Shown here in pieces: positions 27,625 to 36,174 of a DNA stretch of 64,000 nt. The notes beneath the pieces were generated by a model. The model was given only the letters and a program-made list of their open reading frames with translations. It ran no database searches and was not told where the DNA came from. Every line of letters starts with the position of its first letter. Position 1 is the stretch's first letter. The translations under genes and the position numbers were made by a program. The DNA lies in NCBI RefSeq assembly GCF_015220045.1, contig NZ_JADBGB010000002.1, positions 62,001-126,000 of the forward strand, given 5' to 3'. Source of the DNA: Marivivens aquimaris (lineage in GTDB: Bacteria > Pseudomonadota > Alphaproteobacteria > Rhodobacterales > Rhodobacteraceae).

Positions 27625-28554
27625 ATGCGACTCATTGCCCTTTCTACCATTGCCGTTCTGATGTCCTCTGCCGCTGCCATGGCGCAGGACTATCCGCTGA
27701 CCATCGAGCATAAATTTGGCACCACCGTGATCGAGGAAAAGCCCGAGCGGGTGGCAACACTGGACTATGTCGGCGCGGACGATCTGCTGGCGCTTGGCGT
27801 GCAGCCGGTGGCAATCCGCTACTGGTACGGCGACTATGAACACGCCGTCTGGCCGTGGGCGGAGGAGCTGCTGACCACCGAGCCGGAGATCCTCAAGGGC
27901 GAGATCAATTTCGAGCAGGTTGCGGCCTCCGATCCGGACGTGATCCTCGCGATGTGGTCGGGCATCACGGACGAGGACTATGAGAAGCTTTCCAAGATCG
28001 CGCCTGTTGTCGCCGTGGCTCCGAGCGTTGGCGATTACGAGATGCCGTGGGATGACCGCGCGCTGCTGGCGGGGGAGGTCGTGGGCGAGGCCGATCTGGC
28101 GCAGGAACTGGTCGACGGCGTGCGTGCGCAGCTTGATGACGTGGCTGCCGCGCACCCCGACTGGGCGGGCAAGACCGCTTCGGTCGCGTATATGTGGGGC
28201 GATGCGCCGGGCGCTTACACCAGCGCGGATATCCGTCCGCAGGTGCTGGCCAAAATGGGCTTTACTACGCCCGAAGCCATCGACGCGAACCCCGATCCGA
28301 GCGGTTTCACCACTACTCTTTCGACCGAGGATCTGTCCCCGCTCGATGGCGATCTGATCGTCTGGATTTCGACCGACGGAGATTATTCCAAGATCAACGG
28401 CCTGCCGACGAAGCCGTTCCTGACCGCAGCGCAGGAAGGTCACGAGGTGTTCCTCGATGCCGAAACCACGGGTGCGTTCAGCCACTCGACCCTGCTGAGC
28501 CTGCCTTATGCGGTCGAAAAGCTCGTCCCGCAGATCGAAACTGTGATCGACTGA
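27625..28554 (+). CDS. Iron-siderophore ABC transporter substrate-binding protein (FecB/FepB type)
   Basis: Periplasmic binding protein of the helical-backbone (TroA/BtuF) class, 309 aa. A Sec signal peptide (MRLIALSTIAVLMSSAAAMAQ) precedes ITIEHKFG-like start strand (LTIEHKFGTTVIEEKPERVATLDY). DPDVILAMWSGI is the usual second block. I start at 27625, where the signal peptide begins. It follows the two permeases, and its stop overlaps the start of the FhuF-like reductase gene. Confidence 0.88.
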   Translation: MRLIALSTIAVLMSSAAAMAQDYPLTIEHKFGTTVIEEKPERVATLDYVGADDLLALGVQPVAIRYWYGDYEHAVWPWAEELLTTEPEILKGEINFEQVAASDPDVILAMWSGITDEDYEKLSKIAPVVAVAPSVGDYEMPWDDRALLAGEVVGEADLAQELVDGVRAQLDDVAAAHPDWAGKTASVAYMWGDAPGAYTSADIRPQVLAKMGFTTPEAIDANPDPSGFTTTLSTEDLSPLDGDLIVWISTDGDYSKINGLPTKPFLTAAQEGHEVFLDAETTGAFSHSTLLSLPYAVEKLVPQIETVID

Positions 28555-29393
28555 TGGTCCTCCACGCGCCGCAACTGACACCTGCCGACTGGCCCGCTGC
28601 CTATGCAGCGGCGCTGCCGTCGTTCGTGTTGCTGCGGCGCGAGTTGCCTTCGGGATTGCTGCGTCTGTCGGACCTGTCGGACGCAGCGGCCTGCGGGCTT
28701 GCCGTGGCCGAGGAGTTGCGCATCTACGATGACCTCGACAGCAAAAGCTGCGGGGCGTTTTTCCTAAACCGCATGGGCTACGAGGTCGCGCGGGCGATGG
28801 CTGCGCTCGACCTGACGGGCCACCAGATCGGCCACCTCACGGCAGAGAGCATCGCGTTCCGCACCAGCGTCGCGGTGTTCCGGTCGGGCGATGAGGAGCT
28901 GCCGTATCTGCAAACATCGCTGGTGTTTCCGCATTGCTTCAACATCGGAAAGAGCGATCCAGCGGCGCGGGTGAACGATGCCATCGTGCGGGTGTTTGCG
29001 CCCGTGATCGAGGCGGTGACGCTGAACTGCAAGCTGTCCAAAGGTGCGCTCTGGCGGATCGTGGCGGATGGCGTGGCGGCCGCCTATCTGGAACTCGGCA
29101 AGGCGGCGAACGACCCCGAGGCGAAGAAACGCGCCGAGGCGATCCTGTGTCTGCGCGGCTCTCCGCTGTGGAACAAGCAGGTCGGCTTCATCCGCGTGGA
29201 CCTGCCCGCGTCCGAAGCCCCCGACGGTCAGGCGCAGAGCGAGACCTTCCGCAAGCGCGGTGGATGCTGCCGGTATTACAAAAGCGCGAAGAGCGGCGGG
29301 AAATATTGCGCGACCTGCATTCACGAGACTGAACCGCAGGTGGCGTTGATGGACTACCTCAAGCGCCGACGCCTCGCGGAAATGCACGCCTGA
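28554..29393 (+). CDS. FhuF-like siderophore ferric-iron reductase
   Basis: Probable cytosolic [2Fe-2S] protein that releases iron from imported siderophores, 279 aa. The C-terminus carries GGCC-RYY...KYCATC, i.e. CC-X12-C-X2-C. The described FhuF motif is CC-X10-C-X2-C, so the spacing here is two residues longer. The start at 28554 overlaps the binding-protein TGA (TGATG), which argues for coupling; earlier in-frame starts lie inside that gene. Last gene of the siderophore operon. No TonB-dependent outer-membrane receptor is encoded nearby. Confidence 0.78.
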   Translation: MVLHAPQLTPADWPAAYAAALPSFVLLRRELPSGLLRLSDLSDAAACGLAVAEELRIYDDLDSKSCGAFFLNRMGYEVARAMAALDLTGHQIGHLTAESIAFRTSVAVFRSGDEELPYLQTSLVFPHCFNIGKSDPAARVNDAIVRVFAPVIEAVTLNCKLSKGALWRIVADGVAAAYLELGKAANDPEAKKRAEAILCLRGSPLWNKQVGFIRVDLPASEAPDGQAQSETFRKRGGCCRYYKSAKSGGKYCATCIHETEPQVALMDYLKRRRLAEMHA

Positions 29394-29486
29394 AACGGGC
29401 GGTCAATCCAATGAGACTTGCGGTCATATTCTCCTGACTGGCGGGTGGGTAATTGCCTCTCCATGATTTGTGGAAAGGATTATCCA

Positions 29487-29852
29487 ATGAAAAAGACTGT
29501 TGTTGCCGTGCTTGTTTCCTGTGTGTTTGTAGCTGCCTGTGCCGAGGACGGCGCGCTTTATACCCCAGTGGTCGACGGCGTGCCTGCGGCGAATTTCAAT
29601 GCCGACCTCGCGGCCTGTCAGGCGCTGGCGCAGAACCAGCGGCACCTCGATCAGGAAACAATGGCGGCTGCCGCGATGGGTGCGGGCGCGGGTGCGCTGC
29701 TGGGACACTGGGACGATGACGCGGATGCCGCTGGCGGCGCTGTCGCAGGGGCCTTGGCAGGCGGGATTGCCGGAGCGGTGGACGCGACCGAAACCCGCAA
29801 AGCCATCGTGATCGAGTGTATGCGCGGACGCGGTCATAAGGTGGTCGCGTAA
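29487..29852 (+). CDS. Small lipoprotein with glycine-zipper segment
   Basis: 121 aa. Signal peptide with a lipobox ending VAAC (cysteine near residue 19) predicts a lipid-anchored protein. The middle contains a glycine/alanine-rich zipper (AAMGAGAGALLG, then AGGAVAGALAGGIAGAV) typical of glycine-zipper envelope proteins. The ATG at 29487 places the signal sequence correctly. The next gene starts immediately after the stop. Precise role unknown. Confidence 0.7.
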   Translation: MKKTVVAVLVSCVFVAACAEDGALYTPVVDGVPAANFNADLAACQALAQNQRHLDQETMAAAAMGAGAGALLGHWDDDADAAGGAVAGALAGGIAGAVDATETRKAIVIECMRGRGHKVVA

Positions 29853-30203
29853 ATGCCAGCAGCCATCGCATACGCCGCACTCGCTTGCCTGCCGATCGCC
29901 ATGCATATCGCAATCGCGTTTGGCGCGCCGCTTGGCCGCTTTACGGTCGGCGGACGGTTTGAGGGCCGCTTGCCACCGCTGTGGCGGAGCCTCGCGGTCG
30001 TTCAGGCGTGTATCTTGGGTGCGATGGCTTGGGTGATCCTGAACGAGGGATCACCCGCTAACTGGCTGACGGTCGTGACTGTGATCACGGCGCTATCGCT
30101 GATTGCGAACGCGGCCAGCCCGTCCAAGCCCGAGCGCCTTTTGTGGACGCCCGTGCTGTTCCTGATGACCGTCGCGGCGCTGGTCGTGACGGTTATTCGG
30201 TGA
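29853..30203 (+). CDS. Small membrane protein of unknown function
   Basis: 116 aa with four hydrophobic segments (about 4-25, 44-62, 68-86, 95-114). I do not recognise the family. Its ATG abuts the stop of the lipoprotein gene, so they are co-expressed. Its 3' end overlaps the convergent YjdM gene by 11 bases. Confidence 0.6.
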   Translation: MPAAIAYAALACLPIAMHIAIAFGAPLGRFTVGGRFEGRLPPLWRSLAVVQACILGAMAWVILNEGSPANWLTVVTVITALSLIANAASPSKPERLLWTPVLFLMTVAALVVTVIR

Positions 30204-30534
30204 CTTTTTTCACGAACTGGGACTTCAGGCTCATCTGGCCGAACCCCGGGATCTTGCAGTCGATGTCGTGATCTCCGCCAACAAGGCGGATGCCGCGCAC
30301 CTTGGTGCCGACTTTGACGACGGACGACGATCCTTTGACCTTGAGGTCCTTGATCACTGTGACAGTGTCGCCGTCCACAAGGACGTTGCCCACGCTGTCG
30401 CGGATGACATCTTCGTCGGCGGGGGCGGCTTCGGCGGACCATTCATGGCCGCATTCGGGGCAGGTGAGAAGCGCATCCACCTGATAGGTGAAGGCGGACG
30501 AACATTCGGGGCAGGGCGGCAAGGTATCACTCAT
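30193..30534 (-). CDS. YjdM/PhnA-family zinc-ribbon protein
   Basis: 113 aa. An N-terminal zinc ribbon (CPECSSAF...CPECGHEW, about 8-32) is followed by the PhnA/YjdM beta-barrel-like domain ([23 protein letters not shown], then [11 protein letters not shown] and [11 protein letters not shown]). The family is named from proximity to the E. coli phn operon but is not itself a phosphonatase. No phn gene is close here, so its role remains unknown. Confidence 0.88.
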   Translation of the reverse strand: MSDTLPPCPECSSAFTYQVDALLTCPECGHEWSAEAAPADEDVIRDSVGNVLVDGDTVTVIKDLKVKGSSSVVKVGTKVRGIRLVGGDHDIDCKIPGFGQMSLKSQFVKKVTE

Positions 30535-30576
30535 GCCATTGGCTTTAGCGCCAAGGGTGCGCTCTGCCTAGCGAAA

Positions 30577-31257
30577 CTATTGCGACAGAGCAGCGCGGAG
30601 CGTGCTGGGCTTGCTGGTCTTGTTCGACAGATCGAGCGAAGTCAGCAGGTCGAGCAGGTGACTCTTCATCAGTTCTTCGGCAAGCGCGCCGTCCTTTTTC
30701 TCGAACGCCGAAATCAGGGCGTGGTGTGCGTTGCTTTCACACAGCGCGGCGCGGCGCTGCCAGTAGAGTGCGATAATCAGGGAAGAGCGCGAGATCAGTT
30801 GCTCGACGAAGTTCAGGATCGTCTCCTGATCCGAGATGCGCGCGATCTCGATATGGAACTGGCCCGACAGATAGAGCGCCCGCCCGTTGTCACCGTCATG
30901 GAGCGCCGCATGTTCGGCGTCGATATGGGCGCGCAGCAGGCCTAGGTCTTCGGGCGTCATCCGTTCGGCGGCAGAACGTGCGGTACGCGGCTCCAGCAGG
31001 GCGCGGGCTTCGAACACTTCGCGGGCTTCGCGGACCGAAGGCTGGGCGACGAAGGCACCGCGGTTGCGCTGGTGTTCGATCAGGCGGCGATGGGTGAGCG
31101 CCTGCAATGCCGCGCGCACGGTGGTGCGGCTGACGCCATAGATATCGCCAAGCTCTTCTTCACTCAGCTTCGCACCAGGGGCGATGCGGTGTTCGTGAAT
31201 GGCTTTTTCCAGATCGTTGGCCAGCGACTCGGCTGACGGGGGTGCGGTGTCGTTCAT
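30577..31257 (-). CDS. GntR-family regulator, FCD type
   Basis: Transcription regulator, 226 aa. N-terminal winged helix (about 8-75) with LSEEELGDIYGVSRTTVRAALQAL, then an all-helical FCD ligand domain with FHIEIARIS. It diverges from a polyamine-type ABC operon that ends in a racemase gene. Two palindromes at 31339-31346 and 31361-31372 in the shared intergenic region are its likely operators. Confidence 0.88.
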   Translation of the reverse strand: MNDTAPPSAESLANDLEKAIHEHRIAPGAKLSEEELGDIYGVSRTTVRAALQALTHRRLIEHQRNRGAFVAQPSVREAREVFEARALLEPRTARSAAERMTPEDLGLLRAHIDAEHAALHDGDNGRALYLSGQFHIEIARISDQETILNFVEQLISRSSLIIALYWQRRAALCESNAHHALISAFEKKDGALAEELMKSHLLDLLTSLDLSNKTSKPSTLRAALSQ

Positions 31258-31338
31258 TGCGTGTCCTCTGGCTTATAAGTGGAATCACGGGCGGCGCAGG
31301 GCAAGTCGGACCACGGGTCAGATTGTTGTGGGCAGGAT

Positions 31339-31346
31339 TGTATACA
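31339..31346. promoter_or_regulatory. GntR-type operator candidate 1
   Basis: TGTATACA, a perfect 8-base palindrome within TTGTATACAG. The TGTATACA core is typical of FCD-type GntR regulators. It lies in the 254-base gap between the GntR gene and the ABC operon, in which only these two palindromes and the AGGAG ribosome site at 31501-31505 stand out. Confidence 0.55.
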
Positions 31347-31360
31347 GTTTTGTGACCGAA

Positions 31361-31372
31361 TATGTGCACATA
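31361..31372. promoter_or_regulatory. GntR-type operator candidate 2
   Basis: TATGTGCACATA, a perfect 12-base palindrome, 24 bases centre to centre from the TGTATACA site. The spacing is slightly over two helical turns, which could allow two dimers to bind side by side. Confidence 0.5.
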
Positions 31373-31511
31373 CTTGTCGCAACTGCCCATTCCCTAAGCA
31401 GATCATGTTTCTGCCCCCGCCACCTACGAAAAACAGATGACGTAACGCGACCGCTCAGGCTGCCATGAGAGCACGAGATTTCAATCTTAGTGCGACAAGC
31501 AGGAGTAAGGC

Positions 31512-32486
31512 ATGGGCGCCGGATACGATCTGGAACTGGTCAATCTGACCAAGCGGTACGGCGACACGCTGGCCGTCGATGGCATCGATTACCACTTCAA
31601 GGCGGGTCACTATGTCTGTCTGCTGGGACCTTCGGGCTGCGGCAAGTCCTCGACCCTGCGGATGATCGCGGGGCACGAGAGCGTTTCCAGCGGATCGGTC
31701 GTGCTGGACGGTTTCGACGTCAGCCACCTGCCGCCCGCCAAGCGCGGCACGGCGATGATGTTCCAGAATTACGCGCTGTTCCCGCACCTGAGCGTGCGCG
31801 ACAACGTCGCCTTTTCGCTGCGGATGAAAGGTGTCGACAAAGACGCCCGTCACAAGAAAGCGAACGAACTGCTCGAGCTCGTCGACATGACGAAATACGC
31901 CGATCGTCTGCCTGCGCAGCTTTCGGGCGGTCAGCAGCAGCGTGTGGCGCTGGCCCGCGCGCTGGTCACGCAGCCGAAGGTTCTGCTGCTGGACGAGCCG
32001 CTTTCCGCGCTCGACCCGTTCCTGCGTATCCGTATGCGGGCGGAGCTGAAGAAGCTTCAGCGCGAACTGGGCATCACATTTATCCACGTCACCCATGGTC
32101 AGGACGAGGCGCTCGCGCTCGGCGACGAACTGGTGGTGATGAACAACGCGGTGATCGAACAGGCGGGCCGTGCCCGTGATGTCTGGGCGGCCCCGCGCAC
32201 CGAATTCGTGGCCCGTTTTATGGGTGGCCACAACGTCATCAATCTGGCCGGCGGCAAGGTCGCGCTGCGGGCCGATGACGTCATCGTCGGACAGGAGGGC
32301 ATGGCCGCAACCGTGTCCGCTGTCGAATATCAGGGCGGCCATGTTGCCCTGACCACAAAGACCGAAACGGGCGAGGAAGTGCTCGCGCTCGTGCCCGAAG
32401 GTCATTTCTTCGAGTCTCCCAAAAATCCGGGCGATGCCGTGCGGCTCGCTTGGGACGAGGGGCGGCTGCACCGCCTCCAAGCCTGA
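31512..32486 (+). CDS. Polyamine-type ABC transporter ATP-binding protein (PotA family)
   Basis: Cytoplasmic ATPase, 324 aa. Walker A GPSGCGKSS, signature LSGGQQQRV and Walker B VLLLDEPLSALD are followed by a short TOBE-type C-terminal domain. AGGAG at 31501-31505 supports the ATG. First gene of an operon encoding a binding protein, two permeases and a racemase. PotA-type ATPases also serve iron, thiamine and amino-acid-like compounds, so the substrate is open. Confidence 0.88.
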   Translation: MGAGYDLELVNLTKRYGDTLAVDGIDYHFKAGHYVCLLGPSGCGKSSTLRMIAGHESVSSGSVVLDGFDVSHLPPAKRGTAMMFQNYALFPHLSVRDNVAFSLRMKGVDKDARHKKANELLELVDMTKYADRLPAQLSGGQQQRVALARALVTQPKVLLLDEPLSALDPFLRIRMRAELKKLQRELGITFIHVTHGQDEALALGDELVVMNNAVIEQAGRARDVWAAPRTEFVARFMGGHNVINLAGGKVALRADDVIVGQEGMAATVSAVEYQGGHVALTTKTETGEEVLALVPEGHFFESPKNPGDAVRLAWDEGRLHRLQA

Positions 32487-32523
32487 ACCACTGAAAACTC
32501 CTCTCCAACAAGGGACTACCACC

Positions 32524-33789
32524 ATGTCTAAGATGCGTTATAGCCGTCGCGCTGTACTCAAGGGCGGTGCTGCCGCAGCCGCCGCGACCGCTCTTCCGGC
32601 CCCGATGATCTGGGCTCAGGAAATCAAGGATATCACCCTGCGCCAGTTCGGCACGGGCGTGTCGAACCTCAACGAGGTCGGTCAGAAGGTCAAAGAGGAC
32701 CTCGGCTTTACCCTCGAAATGACTGCGCTGGATTCCGACAGCGTCACCCAGCGTGCCGCCACCCAGCCCGACAGCTTCGACATCGCCGACATCGAATACT
32801 GGATCTGCAAGAAGGTCTGGCCGACCGGCAACCTGCAAGCGATGGATGTCAGCAAGATCAAGCGCTACGACCAGATCGTCGGCATCTTCAAGGACGGCAA
32901 ACTGGCCCCCGACAGCGAGATCGCGCAGGGCACCGCGCCGCACACCGTTGGATTCGTCGAAGGTCCGGAGTCGACCTCGTTCGCAAGCGAGCAGACCAAC
33001 TGGATGACCCTCATCCCGACCATCTACAACGCCGACACCCTCGGCATCCGTCCGGACCTCATCGGTCGTCCGATCGAAAGCTGGGCCGAACTGCTGAACC
33101 CTGAATTCAAGGGCAAAGCCTCGATCCTCGACATCTCGTCGATCGGCATCATGGACATGGCGATGGTTTGCGAAGCCATGGGCGAAATCCAGTACGCCGA
33201 CAAAGGCAACATGACCAAGGAAGAGATCGACAAGACCATCGCGATCTTCACCGAAGCCAAGCGCAACGGCCAGTTCCGCGCCTTCTGGAAGACCTTCGAC
33301 GAGTCCGTGAATCTCATGGCTTCGGGCGAGGTTGTCATCCAGTCGATGTGGTCGCCGGCGATCACCGCCGTCAAATCGCGCGGCATCGACTGCGTCTACC
33401 AGCCGCTCAAGGAAGGCTACCGTTCGTGGGGCGGCGGCATCGGTCTGTCTAAGTCGCTCACCGGCATGGAGCTGGATGCGGCCTACGAATACATCAACTG
33501 GTACCTCGACGGCTGGGTCGGCGGTTTCCTCATGCGTCAGGGTTACTACTCGGCCGTGCCGGAAACCTCGAAGGAATACATGTCGGCCAACGAATGGGGC
33601 TACTGGTTCGAGGGCAAGGAAGCCTCCGAAGACATTCTCAGCCCGTTCGGCGACGTGCTGGCCAAGTCGGGCGACACCCGCGACGGCGGCTCGTTTGAAG
33701 AGCGCATGGGCTCGGTGGCCTGCTGGAACGCCGTCATGGACGAGAACCAGTACATGGTTCGCAAGTGGAACGAATTCATCGCTTCGTAA
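32524..33789 (+). CDS. ABC transporter binding protein, PotD-like, Tat-exported
   Basis: Periplasmic binding protein, 421 aa. The N-terminus has a twin-arginine signal (SRRAVLKGG, alanine-rich core, then MIWAQ). The mature part shows SFDIADIEYWICKKVW and GGGIGLSKSLTGMELDAAYEYINWYLDGW, in keeping with the PotD/PotF class. I start at 32524 because the Tat signal begins there. A racemase in the operon hints that the ligand is an amino-acid-like or hydantoin-like compound rather than a simple polyamine. Confidence 0.85.
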   Translation: MSKMRYSRRAVLKGGAAAAAATALPAPMIWAQEIKDITLRQFGTGVSNLNEVGQKVKEDLGFTLEMTALDSDSVTQRAATQPDSFDIADIEYWICKKVWPTGNLQAMDVSKIKRYDQIVGIFKDGKLAPDSEIAQGTAPHTVGFVEGPESTSFASEQTNWMTLIPTIYNADTLGIRPDLIGRPIESWAELLNPEFKGKASILDISSIGIMDMAMVCEAMGEIQYADKGNMTKEEIDKTIAIFTEAKRNGQFRAFWKTFDESVNLMASGEVVIQSMWSPAITAVKSRGIDCVYQPLKEGYRSWGGGIGLSKSLTGMELDAAYEYINWYLDGWVGGFLMRQGYYSAVPETSKEYMSANEWGYWFEGKEASEDILSPFGDVLAKSGDTRDGGSFEERMGSVACWNAVMDENQYMVRKWNEFIAS

Positions 33790-33797
33790 TCACTCCC

Positions 33798-33824
33798 GCG
33801 CGGGGGGCATCATGCCTCCCGCGC
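33798..33824 (+). other. Hairpin between binding-protein and permease genes
   Basis: An inverted repeat of about 12 base pairs with one G-U pair (GCGCGGGGGGCA against TGCCTCCCGCGC), loop of three bases, 9 bases after the binding-protein stop. No T-run follows. Likely limits read-through into the permease genes or protects the upstream mRNA. Confidence 0.6.
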
Positions 33825-33849
33825 ACTCCGCCTGACTTCGAGAGGCCCC

Positions 33850-34698
33850 ATGACCCGCTCATTTACCGCATGGCTACAGGCAGCGCCGTTGGCGATCGTA
33901 CTGGTCGGTTTCCTTGTCGCGCCGATCATCATGATTGTGATCGTCAGCTTCTGGGGCGCGACCGAATGGTCGATCTATCCGGCCTTCCAGTTCGACAACT
34001 ACGCTTATCTGTTCAGCTCCGAAGTCACGTACCGCGTGTTCTTTGCCACGTTCAAATACGCTTTCATCACGTGGGCCTTCACGCTCTCCATCGGTTTTAC
34101 GGTGGCCTATTTCCTTGCATTCCACGTCCGTACGCAGGCCATGCAGATCGCTCTATTCCTGCTCTGCACGATCCCGTTCTGGACGTCGAACATCATCCGC
34201 ATGATTTCGTGGATCCCGTTTCTGGGCCGCAACGGCATCGCCAACCAGACGCTGATTTCGTGGGGAATCATCGACGAGCCGCTCGAATGGCTGCTCTATT
34301 CCGACTTCTCGGTGATCCTTGCCTTCGTGCACCTCTACACGCTGTTCATGGTGGTTCCGATCTTCAACACCATGATGCGTATCGACAAATCGCTGATCGA
34401 GGCCGCCTATGACAACGGTGCCTCCGCGATGCAGACGCTCTGGCACGTCATCGTGCCGCTGACCAAGCCTGGTATCATGATCGGCACCATCTTTGTCGTG
34501 ACGCTGGTCATGGGCGACTTCATCACTGTGCGCTTCATGTCGGGCAGTCAGAAAGCCAACGTGGGCCGCCTAATTTCCAACGACATCGGGCTGCTGCAAT
34601 ACCCGTCCGCGTCCGCCACTGCTGTTGTGCTGCTGTGTACCGTGCTGATCGTGATCGCCGTGCTGCTGCGCTTCGTCAACATCCGCAAGGAGCTGTGA
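33850..34698 (+). CDS. ABC transporter permease (PotB type)
   Basis: Inner-membrane permease, 282 aa, six membrane segments. It has the EAAYDNGASAMQTLWHVIVPLTKPGI coupling loop in PotB-like position and MGDFITVRFMSGSQ after it, as in PotB. Co-transcribed with the following permease, 1 base apart. Confidence 0.9.
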   Translation: MTRSFTAWLQAAPLAIVLVGFLVAPIIMIVIVSFWGATEWSIYPAFQFDNYAYLFSSEVTYRVFFATFKYAFITWAFTLSIGFTVAYFLAFHVRTQAMQIALFLLCTIPFWTSNIIRMISWIPFLGRNGIANQTLISWGIIDEPLEWLLYSDFSVILAFVHLYTLFMVVPIFNTMMRIDKSLIEAAYDNGASAMQTLWHVIVPLTKPGIMIGTIFVVTLVMGDFITVRFMSGSQKANVGRLISNDIGLLQYPSASATAVVLLCTVLIVIAVLLRFVNIRKEL

Positions 34699-34699
34699 G

Positions 34700-35536
34700 A
34701 TGGAAAGCCGTTCCCGTTCTTTCTACGTCCTCGCCACGTTTTTCACGCTGTTCCTGTTGTTCCTTTACGGCCCGACGATCACCATCGCGATCCTTTCGTT
34801 CCAAGGCCCGCAGGGCGGTCTGACCTTCCCGATGAACGGCGTGTCGCTCTATTGGTTCTTTGACCTGTTCGAGGAGCAAGCGGTCGGCGACATCTGGGGC
34901 GCGTTCCGCCGCAGCTTCGGCCTTGGCCTGATGGTCATGGTGACGACCGTTGTCGTGTCAGTCGCGGCGGGCCTCGCGTTCCGCAAAAAATTCCCCGGCT
35001 CGGGCATCCTGTTCTACCTTGCGATCACGTCGCTGGTGATCCCGTCGATCCTGATTTCGCTCGGCGTCGGCCTGATCTTCCAGCAGCTCGGGTTCAATAT
35101 CCACTGGGCGACCTCGGGCTTCGGCTCGCAGCTGACATGGACGCTGCCGTTCGGCCTGCTGATCATGTTCGCCGTGTTCAACCGTTTCGACAAAAGCTTC
35201 GAGGAAGCCGCCCGCGACCAAGGCGCAACGGCGTGGCAGACGATCCGCTTCGTGATCCTTCCGATTATCGCACCGTCGCTGCTGGGCGTTGCTCTCTTTG
35301 GCTTCACGCTCAGCTACGATGAATTCGCCCGCACGCTGATGACCGCAGGCAGCTACAATACGCTCCCGCTGGAGATCTTCGGCATGACGACCAACGTCAC
35401 AACGCCGGTGATCTATGCGCTCGGCACGCTGACGACGCTGTTCTCGTTCCTCATCATCGGCGTCTTCATCCTCACCGTCTTTTTCATGCAAAAGCGCCGC
35501 TCGCGCGCCGGTTCGGACGCGGGCAAGGGGGTCTGA
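34700..35536 (+). CDS. ABC transporter permease (PotC type)
   Basis: Inner-membrane permease, 278 aa, six membrane segments. The coupling loop EEAARDQGATAWQTIRFVILPIIAP is present, and FTLSYDEFARTLM matches the PotC pattern. AAGGAG lies just upstream of the ATG. Its TGA overlaps the racemase ATG (TGATG), tying the racemase to the transporter. Confidence 0.9.
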   Translation: MESRSRSFYVLATFFTLFLLFLYGPTITIAILSFQGPQGGLTFPMNGVSLYWFFDLFEEQAVGDIWGAFRRSFGLGLMVMVTTVVVSVAAGLAFRKKFPGSGILFYLAITSLVIPSILISLGVGLIFQQLGFNIHWATSGFGSQLTWTLPFGLLIMFAVFNRFDKSFEEAARDQGATAWQTIRFVILPIIAPSLLGVALFGFTLSYDEFARTLMTAGSYNTLPLEIFGMTTNVTTPVIYALGTLTTLFSFLIIGVFILTVFFMQKRRSRAGSDAGKGV

Positions 35537-36174
35537 TGCGCATCGTGTATGTGAACCCCAATTCCACCGAGGCGATGACCAGTGGGATCGTTTCGGTCGC
35601 CCAAGCGGAACTGCCCAATGACGAGATCATCGGCGTGACGAACGCAGACGGCCCGCCCGCGATCCAAGGGCCGGAGGATGGAGACGCCGCTGTTCCCGGA
35701 GTGCTTGCCGCAGTCCGCGCCAATCCGGATGCGAACGCGATAGTCATAGGCTGCTTTGACGACACCGGACTGGCAGAAGCGCAGGCGGAGGCATCGTGCC
35801 CCGTGCTCGGCATCGGGCAGGCGTCCTATCTGATGGCGGCTTTGCTGGGGAAACGGTTTGCGGTCGTCACGTCGCTGGACGTGTCGGTGCCGGTGATCGA
35901 AGCGAACATCGCGCGCGGCGGTTTTGCGGATGCGTGCAGCGCGGTCACTGCCAGCGGTTTGCCCGTTCTGACCATCGACGAGGGCAGCGAAGACACCCGC
36001 GCGGCTCTGGCCGACCACATCAGCCGCGCACAGGGCGATGTGGTGGTGCTGGGCTGCGCGGGGATGGCCCCGCTGCGCGCCGACCTCGAAGAGCGGACCG
36101 GCGTCACGCTGATTGACGGCGTTGCCGCCTCGGCCCATCTGGCAAAGGCGGCAGCGGCTTACATCAGGGCTTAG
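35536..36174 (+). CDS. Asp/Glu/hydantoin racemase family protein
   Basis: Cofactor-independent racemase-like protein, 212 aa. It begins MRIVYVNPNST as in hydantoin racemases. The two catalytic cysteines are visible in VIGCFDDTG and VLGCAGM. It would racemise or isomerise a small amino acid, hydantoin or arylmalonate-like compound brought in by the ABC transporter. The TGATG overlap with the permease gene supports a shared pathway. Its 3' end overlaps the convergent aldo/keto reductase gene by 4 bases. The exact substrate is not determined by the sequence. Confidence 0.82.
   Translation: MRIVYVNPNSTEAMTSGIVSVAQAELPNDEIIGVTNADGPPAIQGPEDGDAAVPGVLAAVRANPDANAIVIGCFDDTGLAEAQAEASCPVLGIGQASYLMAALLGKRFAVVTSLDVSVPVIEANIARGGFADACSAVTASGLPVLTIDEGSEDTRAALADHISRAQGDVVVLGCAGMAPLRADLEERTGVTLIDGVAASAHLAKAAAAYIRA

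Noticed and set aside
30193-30534. Functional link of the YjdM/PhnA protein to the phnCD genes
   Set aside because: They are about 29 kb apart and the family is not itself required for phosphonate breakdown.
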